From the NCBI GenBank assembly GCA_965153355.1, contig OZ231126.1, forward strand, positions 72,912,001 to 72,976,000: a stretch of DNA of 64,000 nucleotides, written 5' to 3'. The notes under the pieces were generated by a model. That model saw nothing but the letters and a program-made list of their open reading frames with translations. It did not search any database and was not told where the DNA came from. This DNA comes from Flaccisagitta enflata. Lineage: Eukaryota; Chaetognatha; Sagittoidea; Aphragmophora. Numbering within the stretch: position 1 is the stretch's first letter; each line of letters begins with the position of its first letter. Both the position numbers and the translations under genes were made by a program. Of the stretch, positions 13,178 through 23,405 are shown one piece after another.

Positions 13178-13326
13178 GAAGTTGCGACGGAGACGCCATG
13201 TGTGCCAACTAAGAAATGGAGCCAAAGAATTTAGCGGGCGATTTGGTTGCAGATCCAGGTGAAGATCCCCTCTGCTGAATACAGAAAATGGAGAAAATGG
13301 AAAAATATGCGCTTTATTCTGTTTTT

Positions 13327-13366
13327 TTGAGTCGCGTGCCACGCAACTCTACCACGCGAATCGAAA
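13327..13366 (+). mobile_element. HA hairpin-end fragment
   Basis: TTTTTTGAGTCGCGTGCCAC, then GCAACTCTACCACGCGAATC, is an HA start with one mismatch in the stem and nothing recognisable after it. Confidence 0.55.
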
Positions 13367-13494
13367 AAAAAGACGCATTTCTAAATGGCTCATATAGCCA
13401 TAAAAATTTAGAGAAACTAATTAAAATTTTAGACCATTTTAAAGCCCTTTGAAAGTAATTTTATTTGGCGCTAATCTGGTATTTTTATCTTTTT

Positions 13495-13686
13495 AGTTGC
13501 GTGCACGCGACAATGCAACCCACTCTGTCCGTCTGTCTGTCGGTTGGTCGGTCGTTGACACTTAGCTTTTTTGACGTTTACGGGCGGTTTCGGGGTTACA
13601 GCCCCTGCCCAACTGCCTACCTGGTCCATTTCATCACTGCCCCTGCCCACCCGCATGCGACTTGGCCAGCCGTGTATCCGGCCTTG
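13495..13686 (+). mobile_element. HA-3, hairpin-ended short element
   Basis: TTTTTAGTTGCGTGCACGCG, then ACAATGCAACCCACTCTGTC, a GTCTGTCGGTTGGTCGG core, CTGCCCACCCGCATGCGACT and GCCGTGTATCCGGCCTTGTT. Full length but diverged; its hairpin has one mismatch. Confidence 0.75.
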
Positions 13687-13979
13687 TTTTGTTTAGAAAT
13701 GGCATTAGTTTGAGTAAATATGTTGCCTGTTTGCAATCCTTATGTAAAAAGTGCATTTTAGCGAAATAGTGCTTCTCTTTGCAGAGCTCTTGCTTCCATA
13801 CTGTTTGAGATACAGACCTGGAGTTAGTCTAGAATGAAAGATTTTTTGAAAAATTTTGAAGATGATTTAACTGAAAAAAGTTAAATATATTATTTTGATC
13901 TGTTTTATTTATAGATATAGCGGTCAGGGTGTCACAAAGTGCCCGAGCACGCGAGCGGCGCTCGTAGGAAGCTAGCTAG
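13687..13979. other. Unassigned sequence with an isolated short motif
   Basis: Near 13930 GTGTCACAAAGTGCCCGAGC, then ACGCGAGC, echoes GGTACGACAAAGTGCCCAAG at 24819 (both continue GCACGC/ACGCAAGC), so a small dispersed repeat lies here. No gene. Confidence 0.45.
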
Positions 13980-14645
13980 GCTGGTAGAAAGGGAAGGGGG
14001 GAAGAAGGAGAGAAAGAAAAAAAAGAGGAAGAAGGAAAGAAGAAAAGGAAGGAAAAGGAAGGAAAAGAATGGAAAAGGAAGGAAGAAGGGAAAAAGAAGA
14101 AAAGAGGAAGGAAGGAAGGAAGGAAGGAAGGAAGGAAGAAGAAAGGCAGAAAAAGTGTTTTCCTCCTGTTTATAAAAGAAGGAAGGAAGGAAAAAAGGAG
14201 GGAAAGAAGGAAAAAAGGAATGAAGAAGCAAAGAAGTGAGGGAGGAGGGAAGGGAGGGAGATAGAAAAGAAGGAAAAAAGGAAATAAGGAAGGGAAGAAG
14301 GAAATAAGGAAGGGAAGAAGAAAAGAAGGAAGGGAGGAAGGGAGGAAGGAAGGAAGAGGAAAGTCAGAAAAAGTTTTTCCATCTTATTTTTGAAGGAAGG
14401 AAGGAAGGAAGGAAGGAAGGAAAGAGGAAAGGCAGGAAGGAAGGAAGGAAGGAAGGAAGGAAGGAAAGGAGGGAGGAAGGAAGGAAGGGAAAGAGTGGAA
14501 GAAAAAGTTTTCCTCTTACTGTTTTTAAAGGAAGGAAGGAAGGAAGGAAAGAAGGAAAGACAGTAGGAAGGAAGGAATGAAAGAAGGAAGGAAGGAAGAA
14601 GAAAAACAGAAAATTTTGTTTTCCTTTTGTTTTTAAAAGAAGGAA
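13980..14645 (+). repeat. GGAA-rich higher-order array
   Basis: Purine tracts of GGAA, GAAA and GGGA alternate with a conserved non-purine block of the type GAAAAAGTTTTCCTC-TGTTTTTAAA. Four blocks begin near 14150, 14366, 14497 and 14600, so the repeat unit is about 110-220 bp. Open frames on both strands are compositional. Confidence 0.8.
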
Positions 14646-14771
14646 GCCCTACCTATATTTGTGTAGGTGCAAACATTGATTTGAAAAAAAAACAAAACAA
14701 ATAAACTCTGAAAAAAAAACAGAAAAAAACTTAGGCAAAAGACCCATGCCAGGTCCTGGAGGAAGAAGCTT

Positions 14772-15432
14772 GGGCACTAGCTTGTACCTAAATGACTAAA
14801 AGCAATAAAATCAGTATTCTACAAGCAGTTCTTGTTGTGGGGCTGTCTTGGGCTTCTATTGACATCAATTTTGGTCTGAAAAATTTGCATCTTGCTGTCC
14901 GCGCCTTACCTTGAATTTTCCCTCAGCCTATGGGAAACCAAAAATTTCAAAGTGCTTAAATCTATGTTCTGACTGCAGATTTGAAATCTGCAGAAAAAAC
15001 TGTTAATTGAAAGTGCTTTCCTTTTTTCAATATTCTTTCGGGATCATAGTCAAAATTCATCTTAAAGATATAAAAAAAAAGGTAAGTTCGGCGATTTTAC
15101 ATATAAATAAAAGAAATGGGTAAGTTTTGTAAACTTTGATGCATATTTTGAGCACCTTCCAGTTGGAATATTGAAAAAAGGAAAGCACTTTCAATTAACA
15201 GTTTTTTCTGCAGATTTCAAATATGCAGACAAAACAAAGATTTAAGCACTTTGAAATTTTTGGTTTCCCATAGGCTGAAGGAAAAATTCAAGGTAAGGCG
15301 CGGACAGCAAGATGCAATTTTTTCAAACCAAAATTGATGTCATTGGAAGCCCAAGACAGCCCCACAATAAGAACTACTTGTAGAATTCTGATTTTATTGT
15401 TTATTGTCATTTCGGTACAGGCTATTGGGCAC
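14772..15432. mobile_element. Foldback element with about 260-bp arms
   Basis: The left arm reads GGGCACTAGCTTGTACCTAA, GTGGGGCTGTCTTGGGCTTC, CTGCAGATTTGAAATCTGCA and GAAAGTGCTTTCC. The right arm is its reverse complement, ending near 15432 with GGTACAGGCTATTGGGCAC. About 120 bp separates the arms. No target duplication is evident and no frame is conserved. I infer a foldback or MITE-like transposon; a local inverted duplication is the alternative. Confidence 0.75.
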
Positions 15433-15828
15433 TGATTTTTGCAATTTTTATTGATTTTGCTTATTTTTGCCTTTTTTTGCAATTATTCTATGGATAAAAA
15501 ATGTTATTTTTTAACATGCAAGGGAAAGGAATCTTAGAATAACAAGAATACTTATTCTTTAAAATAATCAGGAACAATTTTTTCTATCACACAACAGGCT
15601 AAACAATTTTATCCATTTCTTTGATTTTTGATTATTTTTGGCTTAACGGCATTATGTATAAAGTTCTGAAAATGCGAAAAATCTTGCATTAAAAGCCTAA
15701 TTGTTACCATAAATGGTAAGGGTAAGGCAAAAATACATCATCTAAACCAAAAATGAATGTTTTGTAGTGCCCTGATGGCTACTACCAAATTACCAATGGC
15801 CTCTATCTTGGCGATTTTTGGGATTTTT
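15433..15828. other. Unassigned AT-rich sequence
   Basis: AT-rich with no gene. It may be an extension of the neighbouring repeats, but I see no match elsewhere in the window. Confidence 0.4.
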
Positions 15829-16001
15829 ACGATTCTCGCGATTTTCACCTGTCGGATACCTTATTTTTTGATCAAAATTGGATTATTTTTCCTCAAAAGG
15901 AAGATACCCAAAATTTTTCTAACCTTTTCTACAAACAATCAACCGCCAGATTCCAGAGTTCCATAAGGAATTTCCAAAATCAACCCTGTATGACTTACCC
16001 A
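15829..16001 (+). repeat. Dispersed repeat J, copy 1
   Basis: GGATTATTTTTCCTCAAAAG, CCAGATTCCAGAGTTCCATA and AGGAATTTCCAAAATCAACC align with the reverse complement of 49504-49688 along about 170 bp. The family is unidentified and non-coding in all frames. Confidence 0.7.
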
Positions 16002-16103
16002 ATTTTTCATTTTGCTTTTCTCGAAATATCTCCAATATTGCTAGCCAGTTGCTTTCATGCTTAATTTATCCAGTTTTGGAATATTTACGCAAATTTAAGG
16101 GTT

Positions 16104-16420
16104 TTTTGGCAACCTTTGATCCCATTTTTTACCTACTTCTTATGATTAACTGAAAAACAAAGAAGAATTTGTATTTAGTTCTTTTTTAGAGGAATCCAAA
16201 TCTGCAGTCAGAATTGTATTTCAAATTTTAAAACTTTTTCCCAAAAATGGTTCGAAGGTTCAATTTGGGGGTCTTTTATGACCTTTGACCCCGTTTTTGA
16301 CCTACTTATAATGAAAAAATTAAAAAAATAAAAGTAGATTCTTCAGCTACTTTTTTGAGGAGAATCCAAATCTGCTTTCAGAATAGAAAAATTTCCGTTT
16401 TGAAATTTTGACCCCCCTAC
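16104..16420 (+). repeat. Tandem duplication, unit about 165 bp
   Basis: Two diverged direct copies start near 16104 and 16269. Each has GACCTTTGACCCC-like, GACCTACTT, AGGAATCCAAATCTGC and CAGAAT blocks in the same order. A third partial CTTGACCTTTGACCTCC lies near 16440. Confidence 0.65.
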
Positions 16421-17278
16421 AGGGGGTCCCCTTGTGACCCCTTGACCTTTGACCTCCGTGGTGGAATCATCCCCGACCTTATTTTGACCTTCCAAAAGTG
16501 TAAGATGGAAGGTAAGGATCTTATCTCTAATGTATTTCTTGTGCATGAATCAACTCAAAAAAAAACGCCTGAAGTTAGGACCCTACCCTAAGGGCCAAAA
16601 AATTCTCTATGATTCCTATCAGCTCAAGCATGGCCTCTGTCCCTCTCACCATCTCATTCCTTCATGCACAAATACTTTGTGACTTGGTATATCCTTTTTT
16701 AAGGGCAATGTTGTTTCAACTTTCATAAGGCATTCAACTTGCGGGAATCATACGCGTATCCAGTAGGAAGGGACAGGTGGAGGATTTTTGCTCATAGGAA
16801 GCAAAAAAATTTGTGACACCCTGATTAGCAGTGCGTCTTTTTTTTTGATTCGCGTGGTACACCCTGCTTTGCCCATCCGTCCGTCTGTTGGCTGGTTGGT
16901 CGGTCCATCACATTTTTCTTTCTCTTATGTTTTTGCTGCTCCTACCCTTGTGATTCAACTTCAACTTCAACTTCAATTAAACCGGTTAAGGAAAGCCAGT
17001 GGCTTGTAGCTCCGGTGCATAAGGTCAGACATCTCTATTCATGTTATCCATTTCTACAGATATCATTTATCCATTTCAACCAAAGAATATCAATTGGTAT
17101 GACATACCAAAAACCGATTCAAATAGAACCCATGTCCACCCGACGCACACGTCTGATGACCTCGCTGCACCAAATCCTCATGAAGGAAGCAAAAAGTATT
17201 AACGAAAAGTGGTGATGACTATCACAGGTTATAGAATACTTTTTTCCTTGTTTCAGATAATTGTACAATCTTTTTAAA
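16421..17278. other. Mostly unassigned; contains a decayed HA-like copy
   Basis: At 16848-16960, TTTGATTCGCGTGGTACACC, a CCGTCCGTCTGTTGG core and a TGCTGCTCCTACCC block follow HA order. The stem and end are lost. Otherwise unique, with no gene. Confidence 0.5.
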
Positions 17279-17398
17279 AGTCGCGTGCCGGCAACATCAG
17301 GCATTGTAAAATACTTTGTCTCTCTTTCTCTGTCTCGATCACTCCTTTCTTGCCATCTCTTTTTTTCTTTCTTTCTTTCAAGAAAAAAAATAGTAATA

Positions 17399-17560
17399 CA
17401 GTTACACCCCGCTACAACGGATCCAAGAATAATGGAAATCCGCCTATAACAGATCTAAAAACTTTGTCCCTTCATGGCAAGTTCTTTGAATGTCTATGTT
17501 GGCAATAACGGATATTCACCTAATTCAGTGGGAAAATTTTTTGGTCCTTTAACATACGTT
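17399..17560 (+). mobile_element. Possible pogo/Tigger-like terminus
   Basis: TACAGTTACACCCCGCTACA, then ACGGATCC, resembles the CAGT-CCCCGCTA-ACGGA termini common in pogo/Tigger-type elements. TACAGTGAAACCCCGCTCAA at 26617 is similar. I find no matching inverted end nearby, so the extent is a guess. Confidence 0.4.
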
Positions 17561-17639
17561 AATGGGGGGTTAAACTTTTCCTGTTTCTCTCTTTCATTGA
17601 TTAAGTGATTGATTGATTGGCTGATTGATTGATTGGTCC

Positions 17640-17790
17640 ATTCGTTCATTCATTCATTCATTCATTCATTCATACATTCATTCATTCATTCATTCATTCA
17701 TTCATTCATTCATTCATACATTCATTCATTCATTCATTCATTCATTCATTCATTCATTCATTCATACATTCATTCATTAATTCTTTCGCT
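17640..17790 (+). repeat. (ATTC)n array
   Basis: ATTC tetranucleotides with ATAC variants, giving SFIHSFIH translations. It may be a LINE tail remnant, but no LINE sequence adjoins it. Confidence 0.95.
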
Positions 17791-18488
17791 CCTTCCTTCC
17801 TTTCCTCTTTTTTCTCTCTTCTCCTTGTCTTCCTCTTCTTTCTGTCCTTTTCTCTTTATCTTCTTTACCAAATCGATTTTTCTTCGCATGACAGATTATA
17901 CATCTTTCTCATGAACAGTACAAAAAAATCGGGAATCTCATTATGTCCGTTTTTCGGTTCGTCGACTCGTCTGTCTGTCTATCTGTCTGTCTGTCTGTCT
18001 GTCAAAATGCGTCGTGTACGATATGAATAAATGGCCAAGAATAAGGCAATATTTGCAAAAATGTCAGTTATGGCCAAAAGGCCATGAAAAGAGAGAAAAA
18101 GAGAAAGAAAGCAAAAACGAGATGGCAGACCGCTCCGCCTAACCGCAAGGGAAAAATTTGCCTGGCGTCATCCAACGTTAATTCATTGCAAAACAAAGAA
18201 AAATTAGATGATGGCAGTGCTGAGTTATAAAATGCATCATTTATCAATTTATGCATGCATAAAATAACCATGACCTTGATTGCGTTATCAAGAAAAAAAA
18301 CTTCCATTAATAAAAGACTTGAGTTATTTACTACCCTCAAGGCATTAACTTTCCCTTTCATCCGCTTGTTGTAGAATTTCAGGTAGCTGTTCCCTAGCCT
18401 AGCTTACATTCCTTTGTAAGTCTATAGATGATTGATCTATGTATTTCACAACCACGCCCTCATACACACACAAACACACACTCACACC
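17791..18488. other. Unassigned unique sequence
   Basis: A CTGT run lies near 17970-18001. The rest is unique sequence of about 450 bp. No gene is recognised. Confidence 0.4.
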
Positions 18489-18716
18489 AATAAACAAACA
18501 AACAAACAAACAAACAAACAAACAAACAAACAAACAAACAAACAAACAAACAAACAAACAAACAAACAAACAAACAAACAAAAACAAACAAACTGACAAA
18601 CAAACAAACAACCGAACAAATAAACAAACAAGAAGACAAACAAACAGACAAACAAACAAACAAACAAACAAACAAACAAACATACAAACAAACAAACAAA
18701 CAAACAAACAAAAAAC
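18489..18716 (+). repeat. (AAAC)n array
   Basis: AAAC tetranucleotide array of about 225 bp with interruptions around 18590-18655. Confidence 0.95.
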
Positions 18717-18959
18717 GACAACAAATATTTATGCAAACAGGAACCAAAAGCCAAAGAAACGTCGAAGTGTTTAAAGAGATTTTCTCGAAAAATGATGAGG
18801 AGGCCATGACAGAGAGAATGACAAGAGTGGTGTCAAAAGGGGATGGAACCTCCAATTCGGTCGCTCGTTCTCTGTCTCTCTCTTTCTACGACTACTTTTG
18901 TCTGTTTACCTGAGTCTATCTATCTCCCGAAACAGGTGTTTGAATATTTCTATTCTTCT

Positions 18960-19017
18960 TTGTCTCTGGCTGTTTCTGCCTCTCTGTCGTCTGTCTCTCT
19001 GTCTCTCTGTCTCTCTG

Positions 19018-19113
<96 letters not shown>
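18960..19113 (+). repeat. (CTGT)/(CT)n array
   Basis: CTCTGT units pass into pure CT. A short GA run (19276-19302) follows about 160 bp later. Confidence 0.92.
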
Positions 19114-19116
<3 letters not shown>

Positions 19117-19274
19117 AAGAGGGGACCGGAGTTGCGCCATCAGGCGATGGCCGAAGGTTTTTGCGGCGATACATCATCGAGTCCGAGTGGCGTAATTGAC
19201 GCAACGCCAACCAAAAACTGGGTGGCGCATCTTGTATGACGGCAACCACTGCCAGACGGAGATGGATGAAACGC

Positions 19275-19302
<28 letters not shown>

Positions 19303-19305
<3 letters not shown>

Positions 19306-19771
19306 CGGACCGGAGTACAGAGAGGGAGCAAGAAGACCGACTGACTAAGCGAGAGAGTCGAAGGGTAAAGGGAATGCAATGATACCGTACAGCACAGTAC
19401 AGTGAAGTACCGTGCAGTCGTACGAATTTGTCAAATTGGAAGAAAAAGAGCAGAAAGCAGACCCTTACTCAAATGCATGGCACCATTACATCTCATTGTA
19501 TATGAAAAAAAAAAAACAATAACCAAACAAAAAAAAAACAAAAAAAAAAAACAAAAAGAATAAAATAAAAAAGAAACGATAGAAAAACGAGACAAGCGAC
19601 AGAGTTGATGGAAACCATCTAAGCTTATCAGTGGACATAGAAAAAGTATGCATAAAAAGAAATTCAGCGGATAAAAAAGATGAAGATAAGGGCGGAGATT
19701 GGAAAATGGCTAATGAAACGCCCAACTACTCAAAATGTCAATGGCAAATACGGGCGGGCGCAAAGGAGGAC
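19303..19771. other. Unassigned sequence
   Basis: A GTACAGCACAGTACAGTGAA-type patch near 19387 and A-rich sequence at 19504-19590. No gene. Confidence 0.4.
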
Positions 19772-20020
19772 TGTGGTAATGAACTGTGGAAGGTGGAGCA
19801 GGAGAGGCGGCAAGGAGTGGTGGCCGGTGGGATTGCGCTGTGGCAAAGGGACGGATGGGGTGGTGTCGACAAATGAGCCATTGAAGGTGGAAGCGGGGCG
19901 GCAGGGAGGGTGTGTAGGGATTTTGCTGTGGCAAATACATATCGACGGTGCGAATGAACGTTTGAAGGTGGAAGAGGCGGGGTACCAGGGAGGGTGTGGT
20001 GGGATTGTGCCAGGGTTTCT
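19772..20020 (+). repeat. Three-copy minisatellite, unit about 86 bp
   Basis: Three diverged direct units share GAAGGTGGA, GGCAGGGAGGGTGTG-like and GGGATTTTGCTGTGGCAAA-like blocks in order. Open frames through it are low-complexity. Confidence 0.65.
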
Positions 20021-20311
20021 GTTGAACGTTTTACCTGAGATGTAAGATATCCATTAAATTGAAATATTGTTAAATGAAAATTCCGTAACTGCGGTCAAGT
20101 AGAGTTCAAGTATTCTTGAATAACGTAATATTGGTAAACACTTTTGCACAAAGATCTTGAATGAAAGATCGATTGACTAAATAAACACTGTATTAGCTGA
20201 TCACTTGTACATCAAATGTTACCGGATCTTTTCATATTTGTTCACTTACTGAATAAAGAATACACTTAAAGAATAAAAAAAAAGATTAATCAGTTATTTT
20301 TTAAACATATA
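20021..20311. other. Unassigned AT-rich sequence
   Basis: Unique sequence up to the TA at 20310-20311 that flanks the transposon remnant. Confidence 0.4.
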
Positions 20312-20893
20312 CCATCTTGGCCATGAATATAAGAACACTAGGTGTATGAGTTGATTTATTGACTAGAAATGAGCAGCAAACATATCAGACTGCATTTAAC
20401 ATTTAGTATGACCATGTTGGGCATCCACCACCGCCTGGATTCACTTTGGCATTGACTTGTAGAGAGACCGAAGGTACTCTGTAGTGTTGTTGTTTCAAAC
20501 CATTTATGCGATTTATTTCAGCCCTGCTTTGCATGTTGTTTTTCCCTGTTTCTGCAGGTTTTTCATTTGGATCTTAAAGTTCTCAATTGGATTGAGATTC
20601 AAGTTGATGGGGGCTAATTCTAGAGGAGCTTAACTCGTCGATCTTACAGTATATTTGGCGCAATGTGCCAGTGCACCATTCTTCATAAACTAAGAAAGAT
20701 TTGCCCAACAAAAAGCACATGTTTTATTCATTTAGCTCTCATTTCGAAATGAATAAAAATACAGGAACCAGCTTGATCTCATTTGATAGATTTTTTGAAG
20801 ATGCAAACATTGAAAAAAAAATCATCTCGCTGCGATTGAAATTAAGCGAGTTATGACACTATATAGCCGTTCTTATATTCATGGCCAAGATGG
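20312..20893 (-). mobile_element. Internally deleted Tc1/mariner element
   Basis: The termini CCATCTTGGCCATGAATATA and TATATTCATGGCCAAGATGG are inverted repeats of about 24 bp, and both outer edges are TA. Transposase remnants lie inside on the minus strand. At 582 bp it is far shorter than a typical Tc1/mariner element of about 1.3-1.7 kb, so most of the transposase has been lost. The class follows from termini, TA duplication and protein remnant together. Confidence 0.9.
20396..20640 (-). pseudogene. Tc1/mariner transposase C-terminal remnant
   Basis: Minus-strand translation gives LNLNPIENFKIQMKNL, matching the family's PDLNPIEN-type segment that holds the third acidic catalytic residue. 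After a frame break, LRSLYKSMPK and IQAVVDAQHGHTKC lead to a stop at 20396-20398, matching the usual SMPRRI-AVI-A-GG-TKY ending. An in-frame TGA sits after SMPK, and an upstream stop interrupts the middle. It is dead: the first two catalytic acids and the DNA-binding domain are absent. Confidence 0.88.
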
Positions 20894-21243
20894 TATTGCA
20901 TACTGCATCGTTGCCAGTTCCTCTTTTTCTGCTCTATTTGAATCTAGTCCAAAATGAATGAATGGGAGGGAAAGAATGGGAGCCTGATGAAAGACAGAGC
21001 CTGTAATCATTCAAACTGGTCGCTCCGCCGGTGTCATGATGAATGACGCAAAAAAACTGATTCTTTTCCTTTCTTTTTTCTTTTTTCTGTTTTGCCTTTT
21101 TGGAGTTTTTTTCTCCTCCTCTTTTTCATGCTTTTCTGCTCCAATTCTCATCCTGATTTTTTTTTTGCATTTTCGAACGCAGTTGTATTTCATCTTCCAC
21201 TCATCAGCTTTCACAGTTGTGTCAATGAAACTCTTAAGTATAA
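20894..21243. other. Unassigned sequence upstream of LINE
   Basis: T-rich with no reverse transcriptase signature in any frame. The LINE therefore seems truncated near 21244-21262. Confidence 0.5.
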
Positions 21244-22890
21244 AAAATCTTTTCATACATAAGATTAAAGCCTCGTAAATGCAGATCTCTTTCCATCAAG
21301 GCGGGCAGATCTGTAGAGATCGGCTTTTTTCTTGGGAACACGGAAATTGGCTCTATCTTGCATGACAAATATCATAAATTTCTTGGGGGGGTTTACACTT
21401 TTGATTTTTCGGTCCCATCTGTGGTGGCGGTAATTCAGGAAAGGGTGGGTGATCAGTTAAAAAACATCGATAATCTGCTTGTACGTAATGAATATAAAGC
21501 GCGGATTTATATTGATTATTTGCTTGGCTCGCTACGCTTTATTTTGTCTGTTCATGACTTGCATGGTACGCAATTGAAAGCTTTGGATGCGCTGTCTCAT
21601 AGATTCCTAAAAAAATGGTTGGGCTTGCCCCGTGGTGCTTCGTGGGCACTGGTACATGATGAGCATGGTTTGAATGTCAAGTCCTTTGATCATCTTTACA
21701 AAGAGTCACGTTCACTAACTTTGTCTAACATCCGTTTTTTTAGTGATGGTCGAGTGAGGCACGCACTGGACTCAAAAGAAGAACGCGAAAATGAATGGCG
21801 TCGGAAATTCTCCTCAGCAACATTTACAAGGGAATTATTACAAGAGGTGGCTCCTCCTACAGTAGCGGTAAATGACGTTTCAGCCTTAGATCAGAGCCTG
21901 GATGATTCCCGCCAGAGCTGGTCCTCTCTAGACCTAAGTGGTGTTTTGTCTCCTGCCCCTCTTTGGACATCACCACCCTCGCCTCCTCTGGATCCCCCTC
22001 CCCCTCCTGGCCCATCCCATGCCAAGCCTGATGCTAAGAAAGTATTAAAGGGAAAGGTCCAGGCTGGGGTTCAGAAAAGGGTGAATGATTTTTGGAAGGA
22101 GAAGGTCGGACGTTATGTAATGCAGGGTGATTATTTGGCGTTGATTATGGAAGAGAAGGGGTGTGTTTCCTGGAAGAGTTATATGTGGGATATTCCTCAG
22201 GGAGTGCTTAGATTCGCCATTAATGCCGGAATAAACACCCTACCCACTTTTGACAACCTGAAACGTTGGGGTAAGCGGGTTAATGACCGGTGTCCTTTCT
22301 GTGGCAATATACAGACCCTTGCCCATGTTCTCTCAAATTGTAGTGTTGCATTAGATCAGGGTCGTTTGACCTGGCGCCACAACTCTGTGCTCTTAACACT
22401 CATCGATTTTATTCAACCATCCCTCCGCGCTGACTTTACTATTTATTCCGACCTCCCCGGTCACACAGCGGATCATGGAGGTGTCATCCCTCCGCACATT
22501 TTAGTCACGGCATTACGTCCGGAGTTGTGTATTATTGATGAAGTGCAAAAGGTTTTCATTCTTTTTGAGCTCACTTGCCCTTGGGATGGCAACATAGCGA
22601 GAAGCCACGCATATAAAGAGGAAAAATATGCGCCTCTTATTGCAGATCTCTCTGCAAACTTTTCCGTTTTTAATTTTTCCGTTGAAGTATCGGCCAGAGG
22701 CCAAATTACCAAAGAAAATCATTCACAAATGAAAGCGTTGATATGGCGATGTTGTCAACAGCCAAAAGGTCTGGTTAAACCTATCATAAAGTATATGTCT
22801 AAAGCTGCTCTACTATCGTCCTTTTCAATTTTTTGTGCGAGAAAGGAGCCAGCGTGGAACTCCCCTGGCCCTCTAGTCGTTCGTTCATGA
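21244..22890 (+). CDS. LINE reverse transcriptase, C-terminal part with restriction-like endonuclease (5' truncated)
   Basis: An open frame of 548 codons follows stops at 21235 and 21241. It has no ATG start; the frame simply enters from truncated upstream sequence. KPRKCRSLSIKAG (21268 on) and KFLGG (21376) match the end of a non-LTR reverse transcriptase and its thumb. A proline-rich segment lies near 21950-22030. A CCHC knuckle C-X2-C-X7-H-X4-C is at 22291-22341. RPE (22516) followed after 14 residues by E (22567), then K and Y at 22624-22629, matches the K/R-P-D-X12-14-D/E signature of restriction-like endonucleases in R2/NeSL/CRE/Hero-type LINEs, with E replacing D. TWRHNSVL lies in between. 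The fingers/palm with the catalytic FADD region is missing, so it cannot act alone. The frame is undamaged for 1.6 kb, suggesting recent insertion. The clade is unassigned. Confidence 0.88.
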   Translation, partial: KIFSYIRLKPRKCRSLSIKAGRSVEIGFFLGNTEIGSILHDKYHKFLGGVYTFDFSVPSVVAVIQERVGDQLKNIDNLLVRNEYKARIYIDYLLGSLRFILSVHDLHGTQLKALDALSHRFLKKWLGLPRGASWALVHDEHGLNVKSFDHLYKESRSLTLSNIRFFSDGRVRHALDSKEERENEWRRKFSSATFTRELLQEVAPPTVAVNDVSALDQSLDDSRQSWSSLDLSGVLSPAPLWTSPPSPPLDPPPPPGPSHAKPDAKKVLKGKVQAGVQKRVNDFWKEKVGRYVMQGDYLALIMEEKGCVSWKSYMWDIPQGVLRFAINAGINTLPTFDNLKRWGKRVNDRCPFCGNIQTLAHVLSNCSVALDQGRLTWRHNSVLLTLIDFIQPSLRADFTIYSDLPGHTADHGGVIPPHILVTALRPELCIIDEVQKVFILFELTCPWDGNIARSHAYKEEKYAPLIADLSANFSVFNFSVEVSARGQITKENHSQMKALIWRCCQQPKGLVKPIIKYMSKAALLSSFSIFCARKEPAWNSPGPLVVRS

Positions 22891-23040
22891 ACATGATTCT
22901 GTTTTCTTTATTTCATTTTATCGGTTGTTACTTTTCTATGATCTGTATTGGACCAAAAGCATGTTTCTCGATTGCAATCCAATAATCTGCTAGATTTGTG
23001 ACTGCCATTGATTGTATATTTTATGAATATACGTCTTTAC
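21244..23040 (+). mobile_element. 5'-truncated LINE insertion with 3' UTR
   Basis: This is the coding fragment plus about 150 bp of AT-rich 3' sequence (22891-23040) up to an HA copy. 5' truncation is the normal outcome of target-primed reverse transcription. The 3' boundary is not certain: there is no poly-A or simple-repeat tail. Confidence 0.75.
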
Positions 23041-23044
23041 TACT

Positions 23045-23183
23045 TAGTCGCGCGCACGCTACTCTGTAACCCGCTATGTTCATCGGATGGATGGATGGTC
23101 GGTCGGTTTGTAACGCATAGCTTGTCGGGTATTTTCTTGGCTTTTTTTCTATTGCATCAATACTCCTGCCCACCATTTTCAAT
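23045..23183 (+). mobile_element. Decayed HA-like element
   Basis: AGTCGCGCGCACGCTACTCT, then GTAACCCGCTATGTTC, a GGATGGATGGTCGGTCGG core and ACTCCTGCCCACC follow HA order. The hairpin is damaged and the GGCCTTG end is absent. Confidence 0.6.
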
Positions 23184-23224
23184 CCTCTGTTGTTCGTTGC
23201 AGCTCGTCTGAATGTCTCGCAACG

Positions 23225-23343
23225 TGCATTTGTCTCTATGTCTGTGCCACTATTCTCTCTTTCTCTCCTTCTCTCTGTCTCTGTCCGTCACTGTCTCTGT
23301 CTCTGTCTCCTTGTCCCTCTGTCTCTCTGTCTCTGTCTGTCTG

Positions 23344-23400
<57 letters not shown>
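23225..23400 (+). repeat. CTCTGT-rich array ending in (CT)n
   Basis: CTGT and CTCTGT units resolve into pure CT at 23363-23399. Confidence 0.92.

Positions 23401-23405
<5 letters not shown>

Noticed and set aside
21358-22890. Complete host gene starting at 21358
   Set aside because: The codon there is TTG, and LINE-like sequence continues in frame upstream to 21244. It is a truncated LINE.
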